Below are positions 25,475 to 33,248 of a DNA stretch of 64,000 nt, piece after piece; the first letter of the stretch is position 1, and each line of letters opens with the position of its first letter. The notes beneath the pieces were generated by a model. It did no database searches, was not told the DNA's origin, and was given only the letters and a program-made list of their open reading frames with translations. This DNA comes from Chitinophaga hostae (GTDB lineage: Bacteria; Bacteroidota; Bacteroidia; Chitinophagales; Chitinophagaceae): NCBI RefSeq assembly GCF_018224885.1, contig NZ_JAGTXB010000018.1, positions 62,001-126,000 of the forward strand, given 5' to 3'. The translations under genes were made by a program, and so were the position numbers.

Positions 25475-25523
25475 GCCGGGAATGGATCCTGAAATTCCTG
25501 TAATCATTGCTTCCATTCCCGGC
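25475..25523. terminator. 12-bp hairpin between convergent genes
   Basis: GCCGGGAATGGA (25475-25486) pairs perfectly with TCCATTCCCGGC (25512-25523) around 25 nt, between msrB and the convergent serine hydrolase. There is no T-run, so the terminator call is moderate. Confidence 0.5.
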
Positions 25524-25547
25524 AGGCGGCGGATTACGGGCAACACA

Positions 25548-26738
25548 CTAAATTCGTTTATCTGCCACGAAATACTCCAGGAAAGCACGCCCGAAATCAG
25601 AGGCCGTCAGCTGCTTTTTCAGATTGTGGCGGAAGGGATTAAAGAAACCCAACGGCCCCACCTTTACCAGGTGGTAAAACGGGCGGCTCAGGTCCTGGGA
25701 ATTCGCTAAAATGATAAAGCTGAGGTCTTTCTCCGGAACTTTTACAAAAAGCGCGGAGTAGCCCGTCCACCAGCCGGTATGCCATATTACTTTCAGCCCT
25801 TTATAATACGTTACGTACCAACCCAGTCCATATTGAATGGTTTTCCCTTTGCGGGTAACAAAGGGCGTAAAGATCTTTTTCCAGGTGCTGTCGTTCAAAA
25901 ACCGCCCTTCATCAATTGCATTGGAATACACAGCCAGATCATTCACTGTACTCATTATGCCGGCAGCGGGTCCGAACCCATAGGTAAATTTGACCGGTAC
26001 CAGCTGTTTATTTTTCCAATCGTAGGGTTTGGCTACCCGCTCCATAAATGCGGCTTTATCATATCCTGTCAGCGCAAAATCTAGGCTGTCGTCGGTGGAA
26101 GGCACCGTGTTTTTGAGCGAAAGCGGCACAATGATTTGCTCCATGAGCAACTCCCCGAACCTGCCCCCGGATGCCCGGGCAATTGGTTTCCCCAGTTCAT
26201 TATACCATCCGCCGTTATAACGGAATACATAACCTGGCTTGTAACTGTTATACATATTGCCCATAGCCGTATGCGTTAGTAAATGTTTGAGTTTTATCCG
26301 GGGATCGCTGCCCCAGCGGGCGCCCAGGTTGATGCCGTACTTCCCGATCGGGTCGTCGAGGCTTATTCTCCCGGCTTCCACCTGCTGCATGAGAATAATA
26401 GCTCCGAAAGTTTTGGTGACAGAAGCAACCTGGTAAACGGTATTTTCATCCGGCGCCTGTTGCAGCTCCCGGTTAGCATAGCCGAATCCCTTTTTCCATA
26501 CCAGCTGTTGTCCGTTTACCACGCCGGCAGATAAACCCGGAACATGATACCGCTCCCGCAGATGCTCCAGTTTGCTTTCAAATGCGGTGATATGGGCGGC
26601 ATTCCAAACGCTGTCGCGCCCGGTTATTTTTGTTACAGGGCGACTGACTTTTGTGGTATGGCAGGAAAACAGCAGGAAACTTAACGCCCCTGATAAGGGC
26701 ACAATGCGCTGGCAAAAACACCTTGAATAGTTGATCAT
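25548..26738 (-). CDS. Beta-lactamase-fold serine hydrolase
   Basis: 396 aa. The signal is hydrophobic (LSFLLFSC, lipobox-like). The S-x-x-K motif is VASVTKTFGA, the tyrosine region is near YNGGWYNELGKPIA, and the KTG-like triad is HTGWWTGYS. The fold is class C beta-lactamase/D-alanyl carboxypeptidase-like, and the substrate is unknown. Downstream of the membrane AraC gene on the same strand with an 87-bp gap, so co-regulation is possible. A 14-bp palindrome, ATCATCCGGATGAT (26734-26747), spans its start codon. Confidence 0.82.
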   Translation of the reverse strand: MINYSRCFCQRIVPLSGALSFLLFSCHTTKVSRPVTKITGRDSVWNAAHITAFESKLEHLRERYHVPGLSAGVVNGQQLVWKKGFGYANRELQQAPDENTVYQVASVTKTFGAIILMQQVEAGRISLDDPIGKYGINLGARWGSDPRIKLKHLLTHTAMGNMYNSYKPGYVFRYNGGWYNELGKPIARASGGRFGELLMEQIIVPLSLKNTVPSTDDSLDFALTGYDKAAFMERVAKPYDWKNKQLVPVKFTYGFGPAAGIMSTVNDLAVYSNAIDEGRFLNDSTWKKIFTPFVTRKGKTIQYGLGWYVTYYKGLKVIWHTGWWTGYSALFVKVPEKDLSFIILANSQDLSRPFYHLVKVGPLGFFNPFRHNLKKQLTASDFGRAFLEYFVADKRI

Positions 26739-26825
26739 CCGGATGATTAATTTGACGGCAAAGCTCCCTGTTTACGCGCCTTTCACCTACTCATATCCGG
26801 ATTTGAGCAATGAAAAAAAGAAGAT

Positions 26826-27941
26826 TTATGGTATTTGAGACGCCTTTTTCCGGAATTCGGAGGGCGACATGCCCGTAAGTTGTTTAAACACCCGCTGGAA
26901 GGTGGCGGGTGAACTAAAGCCGCAATCGTAGGCGATACCGGCAAAGGTTAGCTGCCCGGCATCTTCCTGCAATAATTTCTCCTTAAACAATGCTACCCGG
27001 TAACCATTTACGTACTCATTAAAATTTTTACCAAGATGCTGGTTCAACACAGCGGATATTGTTTTGGGCGGCAAACCGGTATGCCGGGCAACCGTATTTA
27101 AACTGAGGGCAGAATCCAGGTAAAGTTGTTCTTCCTCCATCGCCTTTTTCAATAAAACGATGGCCGTATCGATGGTGGCTACGGGCAGTACCGCTTCCGT
27201 TTTTTTATCGGTAACCAGCTGCTGCCAGGAAATGACGTATCCTTTTATGCCAAGCCAGTATATTAATATCGACATAGGCACATAGATCGGGTACCAATCA
27301 AACCTGGTAAGCATCATATCCGTATAACGGGGAATTACATACGGCACCAGGTATAATAACCACCATACGACAAATACCGCCATCAGCCATACAAACTGCT
27401 GCGGCCATCCAAACAGGGGGCTGTTAGCCGTTTTGTGTGTGGCCAGGTATGTATGCGAGAGATATACATACACCGCCAGCGACACCCAACGGGGAATGTC
27501 TGCATACACATTATAGTCGTCAATAAAAGTACCCCAGGGGGCCGGATTGTTTTTAATGGTGTTAGTGAGCACCCCCGCTATATAAATGATGGTGATCAGC
27601 GAAGGCCCCAGATCTACAACAGCCGGCAGGAACTGCCACCGCTCCCTGCGGCCGATTTTAAAATCCGGTTCCAGGAAAGCCTTTACATAAAAATACATCA
27701 GCGGACCAAAAGGCATGGCAATCACCATAGGCACCAATTGAGCCAGGAACGCCAGCCAGCTGGAGCCAAACCAATCCTTGAAAGAAGCGTAAAGGTTGAA
27801 ACTGGCCAATGCCAGGAAAAAAATAAATGCAGCCAGCAGCCGGTTGGCAAACCGGTTCCGGGTGGAATAAAATAACAGGCCGCATACAATAAAGCCCTGT
27901 ATCGCACCCAACAAAATAATTGTCTGAAATAATCCCTTCAT
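26826..27941 (-). CDS. AraC-type regulator with multi-pass membrane sensor domain
   Basis: 371 aa from the ATG at 27941 (MKGLFQTIILLG). The frame is open further upstream, but the extra 21 residues do not look coding. About seven hydrophobic helices precede a ~100-residue C-terminal AraC HTH domain (LNTVARHTGLPPKTISAVLNQ, LTFAGIAYDCGFSSPATFQRVFK, TGMSPSEFRK). Such membrane-anchored AraC proteins are common in Bacteroidota and may sense signals in the membrane. It is the only gene here of this design. Target unknown, possibly the serine hydrolase downstream. Confidence 0.85.
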   Translation of the reverse strand: MKGLFQTIILLGAIQGFIVCGLLFYSTRNRFANRLLAAFIFFLALASFNLYASFKDWFGSSWLAFLAQLVPMVIAMPFGPLMYFYVKAFLEPDFKIGRRERWQFLPAVVDLGPSLITIIYIAGVLTNTIKNNPAPWGTFIDDYNVYADIPRWVSLAVYVYLSHTYLATHKTANSPLFGWPQQFVWLMAVFVVWWLLYLVPYVIPRYTDMMLTRFDWYPIYVPMSILIYWLGIKGYVISWQQLVTDKKTEAVLPVATIDTAIVLLKKAMEEEQLYLDSALSLNTVARHTGLPPKTISAVLNQHLGKNFNEYVNGYRVALFKEKLLQEDAGQLTFAGIAYDCGFSSPATFQRVFKQLTGMSPSEFRKKASQIP

Positions 27942-28016
27942 AGAAAGCCTGGCAACAAATGCTCCGTTTGGAAAACAAAATAAGCTAAAATATTTTCCCG
28001 GCAACCGCTTCCGGCG

Positions 28017-28748
28017 TTAAAAGAACTTCTCCACCGTAAGCCCATAGTTCATCAGCAGGTTTTCCCGATCGGTCCGATTCACTTTGTTATAGGTCATCGC
28101 AGCAGTAATGCTGAGCCAGGAACGAAGTTTTACAGAAAGACTATTATTACACTTTATAATATAGTCGTTCCCGTGAATAAGCGAATTTTGCATAAAATTA
28201 GATCCTTCCAGCACCACCATATTTTTGATAACCCATTTATAAGATACCCGCAGCGAATTACGGACTGTTTTGTACACGTCCGGAATGGTATCGTGCAGGT
28301 AAAGGTCGCTGGCCTCAAAAAGCACACCATCGCTGATATTGAGCGTGGCATTGGGCTGGTGTATCACATCGTAGGCGATACCGCCGCCACCCTGGAAACG
28401 GTTGTTGATCTTTAATGAATAACTCTTGTCATAGTTGGCAAGTCCCCAGTAATAAACTTTCTTCTCTCCCCGGTACACACTCACATCCATGGCGGCAGAC
28501 ACGTCGTTGTTGGTCATGCTGTGATCCTGTTTACCATACACATAGCTGGCCCCGGTATTCAGCGCAATTCTTTTCTTGCTGATTTTAAAACCCAGGTTAT
28601 TATTAAGCAAAAAAGAATTCCCGTTATTGGTGCGGTTTACAGCACCGGTAGACGCATACTTGACATAATAATGCACCGAGTCGCTGAACTGGGCAAAAGT
28701 GCTGAAGCAATAAAATAAAGCCATCCAAAGTAAAACTATTCTCTTCAT
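28017..28748 (-). CDS. DUF481-type outer-membrane beta-barrel protein
   Basis: 243 aa from ATG 28748, which leaves a clean signal peptide (MKRIVLLWMALFYCFSTFAQ). The body is a run of alternating hydrophobic beta-strands with repeated aromatic ends (KIRIALNTG-like, VYYWGLANYDKSYSL, NNSLSVKLRSWLSITAAMTYNKV), and ends in F. This resembles DUF481 porin-like proteins. Function unknown. Confidence 0.7.
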   Translation of the reverse strand: MKRIVLLWMALFYCFSTFAQFSDSVHYYVKYASTGAVNRTNNGNSFLLNNNLGFKISKKRIALNTGASYVYGKQDHSMTNNDVSAAMDVSVYRGEKKVYYWGLANYDKSYSLKINNRFQGGGGIAYDVIHQPNATLNISDGVLFEASDLYLHDTIPDVYKTVRNSLRVSYKWVIKNMVVLEGSNFMQNSLIHGNDYIIKCNNSLSVKLRSWLSITAAMTYNKVNRTDRENLLMNYGLTVEKFF

Positions 28749-28839
28749 GATCAGGTGCTTAGGTGTTGGATTAATGCGATTCACCGGCAGCACAATTAAC
28801 GTGCCTGAACATCCGGCTTGAAATATGTATATTTAATAT

Positions 28840-29307
28840 ATGTTTAAGCGGACCCTTGGTACCATCCGGCAACAGCCCTACCTGTTGTTCCTGTTAGCAG
28901 CCATTTTGCTGATCATTATTTCTTTTTTTGAAAGAAGTAACACCATCGATATTCATCTCCATGATACCATGTTTGTGGTGTCTGTCACCTTTATCATTTG
29001 GGTCAGTGTAGGTTGCCTGGGGATTTTACTGCTGGCCTACAGCTGGCTGGGAAAATTCCTGCGAAAAAAAACACTGGTATGGGTACACGTAGGGCTTACT
29101 TTATTAATGCTGGCAGCGATCGTCATCACCGGCCAATGGCATGATAGCCTGTTCCCCTCAGCAAACCAGAACACGCCCGCTGCACTGAACTGGTATATGA
29201 ATCTGATGTATGTATATGCCTTGCTTGTTTTCCTGTTTCTCGCCGCGCAGCTGGTATTTATAGCACATCTTTTATATAGCCTGCTATTACATCTCCGGAA
29301 GAAATAA
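28840..29307 (+). CDS. Four-helix membrane protein with cytochrome-oxidase-like HDTxFVV motif
   Basis: 155 aa with four likely membrane segments (LLFLLAAILLIIISFF, FVVSVTFIIWVSVGCLGILLLAYSW, WVHVGLTLLMLAAIVIT, MNLMYVYALLVFLFLAAQLVFIA). The loop between segments 1 and 2 reads IDIHLHDTMFVV, strikingly like subunit I of haem-copper oxidases (DIQLHDTYFVVAHFH region). The rest of subunit I is absent. It may be a stand-alone descendant, or a convergent helix start. No oxidase genes are nearby. Confidence 0.6.
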   Translation: MFKRTLGTIRQQPYLLFLLAAILLIIISFFERSNTIDIHLHDTMFVVSVTFIIWVSVGCLGILLLAYSWLGKFLRKKTLVWVHVGLTLLMLAAIVITGQWHDSLFPSANQNTPAALNWYMNLMYVYALLVFLFLAAQLVFIAHLLYSLLLHLRKK

Positions 29308-29402
29308 TCTAAAAAAAATAAAGAATTTTAGAGATATTAGCCCGCCTGTTCCATACCGGCGCAGGGCATGAATGCTAAAAAACCACGTAAATATTATTTG
29401 CT

Positions 29403-30239
29403 ATGTCGTCAAGAAGAAATTTCCTGTTACAAACCGCATTGGGTGTGGCAACCACTGCCATCGGGCCTCTGGCAGCTACTGCTGCCAGCGCTAAAAAAGT
29501 TAAGGCGCTGCTCCCGGTAGGAATGGCCGGCTATACCTTTGCCAAATTTGACCTGGATCAGACCATTACCATGATGAACAGGGTAAATATCAAGAACATC
29601 TCTGTAAAAGATATTCAACTACCCCTCAACAGCACACCGGAAAAAATACAAACAGTGCTGGATAAGTTTTCTGCCGCAGGCATAAAAGTATATGCGGTAG
29701 GCGTTATCTACATGAAAACAAAACAGGCGGTAGATGAAGCATTTGAATATGCCAGGCGCGTAGGTGTTCCGATGATCGTTGGCGTCCCTAACCCTGACCT
29801 GCTGGACTATACAGAAGAAAAGGTTAAAGCTTATAATATCAGGCTGGCGGTGCATAACCACGGACCTGAAGATAAGCTTTACCCCGGCCCGAAGAATGCG
29901 TATGACCTGATCAAAAACAGGGATGAACGTATAGGGCTGTGTATGGATATCGGTCATGCGATGCGTGCAGGCGAAGAGCCTTCCAAAGCGATACTGGCAT
30001 ACAAAAACAGGATCTTTGATCTGCATATCAAAGATGTGAGTGCTGCGGTGAAAGACGGTAAAGCTATTGAAATTGGCAGAGGCGTGATTGACTTTAAAAA
30101 ACTGGTGGCTGCGTTAGATAAAATCAACTACCAGGGTGTATGCAGCATTGAATATGAAAAAGACATGAGTGATCCGCTGCCGGGTATTGCTGAATCAACG
30201 GGATATTTCAGGGGAGTGATTTCAGCGGTTAGCTATTAG
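29403..30239 (+). CDS. Sugar phosphate isomerase/epimerase-like TIM barrel (Tat-exported)
   Basis: 278 aa with a Tat-type signal (SSRRNFLLQTALGVA) and alanine-rich cleavage region. The body resembles the AP endonuclease 2/xylose isomerase-like barrel family: VGMAGYTFAKFDLDQTI, metal-ligand regions LAVHNHGPEDKLYPGP, IGLCMDIGHAMRAGE, FDLHIKDVSA and SIEYEKDMSDP. These secreted Bacteroidota members probably act on sugars, substrate unknown. Its last residues (VSY) and stop fall in the start of tandem-repeat tract F, so the C-terminus may be repeat-derived. Confidence 0.8.
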   Translation: MSSRRNFLLQTALGVATTAIGPLAATAASAKKVKALLPVGMAGYTFAKFDLDQTITMMNRVNIKNISVKDIQLPLNSTPEKIQTVLDKFSAAGIKVYAVGVIYMKTKQAVDEAFEYARRVGVPMIVGVPNPDLLDYTEEKVKAYNIRLAVHNHGPEDKLYPGPKNAYDLIKNRDERIGLCMDIGHAMRAGEEPSKAILAYKNRIFDLHIKDVSAAVKDGKAIEIGRGVIDFKKLVAALDKINYQGVCSIEYEKDMSDPLPGIAESTGYFRGVISAVSY

Positions 30240-30362
30240 CTTTTAGCTTTTAGGAAAATGCAGCGAACGCAGGATTTGTGTTTAAGAAAAATGCAGCGAA
30301 TGAAGGATTGGTTTTTGGGAAAATCCAGCGAATGCAGAATTTGTTTTAGGGAAATGCGGCGA
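30230..30362. repeat. Tandem-repeat tract F
   Basis: About 133 bp between the convergent isomerase and AraC genes. It opens with TTAGCTATTAGCTTTTAGC, the outer module of elements C and E, then carries about 3.5 degenerate units of 32-33 bp (GAAAATGCAGCGAATGCAGG plus GATTTGT and T-rich spacer). The last unit runs into the 3' end of the AraC gene. No palindrome as in A-D. Confidence 0.75.
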
Positions 30363-30363
30363 T

Positions 30364-31356
30364 TCAGGACTGGGTAAATTTCCCGGGGGGAACACTGAAC
30401 TTTTTGCGGAAAGATGTGCTGAAATGCTGCACGGAAGAATATCCGGTACGATCTGCCACATCCTTTACGGGAACTCCTTCCTGTAATAACGTTCTGGCCT
30501 GGTCGAGCCGCATGTCGTTCAGGTAGCCAAACACCGTGTTATTAAACAACTCCTTAAACCCGTTTTTCAATTTAAAAGTATTGGTACCGGAAATAGCCGC
30601 CAACTCCTGTAGGGTGGGCGGCTCCGTGATATGCGCTGCCAGGTATTCCCGGGCATATATAATACAATCTTTGTCGCGCGCAGTAGTAAGCGCTGTTTTA
30701 CCAGGGTTGCCCCGTTCAAAAGCTTCCGCCTGCAAAGTAAGCAGCTCCACACATTTGGCCTGAAGGAATAATCTTTTGAGTCCGCCGGAAAAACGGCAAT
30801 CCATAATATCGCGGATACAGCGATGCATAGCGAAGGTAACCTGCAAACTTTCCTTTCCTACATTGGCTTCCTGTTTACGATCCACTTTTTCTGCAAAGCC
30901 GCTTAATACCCTGCCGGTATTTTTTACCAGCTCCATGAAATAAGGGCGGGAAAAATGTACTTCAAAAAACTGGTAGGGATCAGCCGATTGGTACGCTGCA
31001 TCCCCGTCAAATTCCGGTATATAAATGATGTTATGCAAATTAGGCTGAAAATCATAGCGGGCGCCGCTCACCAGGTTATTCACGGTACCCGTGCCGTTCA
31101 ATGCAAAATTCAGCTCTATCACATCCTCCCCCGCCATGGAACGGATGCGGAAGTGCCGCTCCTGTAATCTCAGGTCGCCGTAAACAATAAAAATATCCGG
31201 CAGGCAGATCTGTACCAGCTCAATATCACCAAAGTCAAAACTCACCTTCTCCCGGCGCTCCTGTACCAGTGGCCGGCCGGCACCTGCCTCGTCCATAGGA
31301 AAAGGCAGCGTTAAATCCCGCCATACCTTATCGCGGTCCTGTACCATCATGCCCAT
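30364..31356 (-). CDS. AraC family regulator, PchR-like
   Basis: 330 aa from ATG 31356; a TTG at 31383 would add nine residues and is less likely. The C-terminal HTH is LQELAAISGTNTFKLKNGFK and VKDVADRTGYSSVQHFSTSFRK, then FSVPPGKF. The N-terminal half resembles the ligand-sensing part of PchR-type siderophore regulators (FEVHFSRPYFMELVKNTG). It is divergent from a YbtP/YbtQ-like ABC pair, with a 21-bp repeat operator between the genes. It likely responds to a siderophore-like molecule and iron status. Its last codons are next to tract F. Confidence 0.85.
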   Translation of the reverse strand: MGMMVQDRDKVWRDLTLPFPMDEAGAGRPLVQERREKVSFDFGDIELVQICLPDIFIVYGDLRLQERHFRIRSMAGEDVIELNFALNGTGTVNNLVSGARYDFQPNLHNIIYIPEFDGDAAYQSADPYQFFEVHFSRPYFMELVKNTGRVLSGFAEKVDRKQEANVGKESLQVTFAMHRCIRDIMDCRFSGGLKRLFLQAKCVELLTLQAEAFERGNPGKTALTTARDKDCIIYAREYLAAHITEPPTLQELAAISGTNTFKLKNGFKELFNNTVFGYLNDMRLDQARTLLQEGVPVKDVADRTGYSSVQHFSTSFRKKFSVPPGKFTQS

Positions 31357-31382
31357 AGCATACCTTTTATAATCATGAAACA

Positions 31383-31425
31383 ATCCCGCTGATATAAAAA
31401 ACTATCCCGCTGGTGTAAAAATACT
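31383..31425. promoter_or_regulatory. Predicted AraC-type operator of the ABC pair
   Basis: ATCCCGCTG starts at 31383 and 31404, exactly 21 bp apart. The ~21-bp unit includes a following run of A. It lies in the gap between the AraC ATG (31356) and the ABC ATG (31467). A -7-like CACCTTTG follows at 31441-31448. Confidence 0.75.
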
Positions 31426-31466
31426 CTTTATGATATAAACCACCTTTGAATAAAGTTAAATATTCG

Positions 31467-33248
31467 ATGGAAGAAAATAAAAAAATGAAGTCGGGCGTGG
31501 CACGGTTACTGGAAATAGCTGGCAGCCGCAGGCGCCTGTTACTGCTTTCAGCCATACTGGCTGTGCTGCACGTTATATTAGCTGTTGTACCTTATATACT
31601 AACTTATGCGATTCTCAAAGCGCTGATCACTCCGCCGGTGGATGTTTTGCTGATAAAATCGTATATCCGTGACGCTATATACGCCGTTATTGCGGCATAT
31701 ATTTTCCTGTATGCGGCTGGCATGGCATCTCACGTGGCAGCATTCAACATCCTGTATGAACTGCGCAAAAAGATGGCGGAAAAACTGGGCCGGCTGCCAT
31801 TGGGATTCATTAACAGCCACAATTCCGGCGCTTTAAAGAAAATCATGGCAGATGATATAGAGCGAATTGAAAACTTCATTGCACACAGCATCCCGGATTT
31901 TGTAAAAGGAATGGCGCTGCCGCTGATGACGCTGACTTACCTGTTTACGGTCAACTGGCGGCTGGCACTGGCCAGCTGTTTACCCATTGTTATCCTCGCG
32001 GTGCTGGTGCCGCTAACGTTCCGTAAAAAAAAGGAGGCGGTAGTCAACTATCACCGGTCACTGGAAGACATGAATGCCGGTATCGTGGAATTTGTAAGGG
32101 CTATGCCGGTGATCAAAATATTCGGGCATACTGCCGGGAGCTTCGACAAATACAGCGGCGCGGTATATCGTTTCCAGGACATGGTAATCGACTGGATACG
32201 CAGCTCCTCTCCTGCCTTTGGCGTATTTATCAGCTTTGTAAGCAATGCTTCTTTACCTGTGCTGGCCACCGGGTTTTACCTGTACTTCCAGCAGGGGCTC
32301 AGCTTATCTGTATTACTGTTATTCCTGGTGCTCGGCGTGGGTTATATAAGGCCTTTGTTTGCACTAAGTACGCTTGGCCCGCAGATTTCGGTCATCAGTC
32401 ATGGCGTAAAACGGTTGGATGAAATTTTGTTCAGCCAGGAACAGGCCACCGCCGGCGATGAAAGACTGGGTACCAGCTACAGCATTGAATTTGACCATGT
32501 ATCCTTTAGCTACGACGGCCATGCAGACGCGCTGAGAAATGTAAGCTTTACCATACCACAAGGCAGTATTACCGCGCTGGTGGGGCCTTCCGGCTCCGGA
32601 AAGTCTACCGCAGCACAGCTGATCGCCCGCTTCTGGGATACCTCCAGGGGACATATTCTCATTGGAGGCCAGGACATCCGGAAAATTAAACCGGAAGAAC
32701 TGATGCAACACATCTCCTTTGTTTTCCAGGACAGCTTTATGTTCCAGCAAAGCATCCTGGAAAATATCCGGATGGGAATGGATAAAAGTATGGCCGACAT
32801 CGAAGCCGCAGCGAAAGCCGCACAGTGCCACGATTTTATTACCCGGCTGCCCAACGGCTACCAAACGCTATGGGGAAGAGAAGGCGTACACCTCAGCGGT
32901 GGCGAACAACAACGTATACAGCTGGCCAGGGCCATTTTAAAAGATGCGCCCATACTGGTGCTGGACGAAGCCACCGCCTTCAGCGATCCTGAAAATGAAT
33001 ACCTGATCCAGCAAGCCTTCAACCGGCTGATTGTCCATAAAACGGTGATCGTTATTGCACACCGCCTCAGTACCATCACCCAATGCAACCAGGTGGTGGT
33101 CATGAATAAAGGCGCTGTAGCCGGTATCGGCCGGCATGAAGCATTGCTGAAGAACTGCCCGCTCTACCTCCACATGTGGGAAGCGCATACCCGGGCAAAA
33201 TCTTTCGCCTTAACAGAAACACCCACCTTAAATATCACCACCGAATGA
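31467..33248 (+). CDS. ABC transporter 1, YbtP-like fused permease/ATPase
   Basis: 593 aa from ATG 31467; a TTG 21 nt earlier is possible but unneeded. Six membrane helices are followed by the ATPase: Walker A GPSGSGKSTAA, signature LSGGEQQRIQLARAIL, Walker B ILVLDEATAFSDPENE and switch His in IAHRLS. The phrase DEATAF[SA]DPE is typical of YbtP/YbtQ and IrtAB siderophore importers of ABC-exporter fold. The ATGA overlap with the second ABC gene indicates a heterodimer. It might import a ferric siderophore or export a related small molecule. Confidence 0.88.
   Translation: MEENKKMKSGVARLLEIAGSRRRLLLLSAILAVLHVILAVVPYILTYAILKALITPPVDVLLIKSYIRDAIYAVIAAYIFLYAAGMASHVAAFNILYELRKKMAEKLGRLPLGFINSHNSGALKKIMADDIERIENFIAHSIPDFVKGMALPLMTLTYLFTVNWRLALASCLPIVILAVLVPLTFRKKKEAVVNYHRSLEDMNAGIVEFVRAMPVIKIFGHTAGSFDKYSGAVYRFQDMVIDWIRSSSPAFGVFISFVSNASLPVLATGFYLYFQQGLSLSVLLLFLVLGVGYIRPLFALSTLGPQISVISHGVKRLDEILFSQEQATAGDERLGTSYSIEFDHVSFSYDGHADALRNVSFTIPQGSITALVGPSGSGKSTAAQLIARFWDTSRGHILIGGQDIRKIKPEELMQHISFVFQDSFMFQQSILENIRMGMDKSMADIEAAAKAAQCHDFITRLPNGYQTLWGREGVHLSGGEQQRIQLARAILKDAPILVLDEATAFSDPENEYLIQQAFNRLIVHKTVIVIAHRLSTITQCNQVVVMNKGAVAGIGRHEALLKNCPLYLHMWEAHTRAKSFALTETPTLNITTE

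Noticed and set aside
26734..26747. ATCATCCGGATGAT palindrome as an operator of the serine hydrolase
   Set aside because: Single copy overlapping the start codon, with no second matching site at a useful distance.
30230..30362. Tandem units as a CRISPR array
   Set aside because: The units are degenerate and directly adjacent, with no unique spacers of even length, and no cas gene is in the window.
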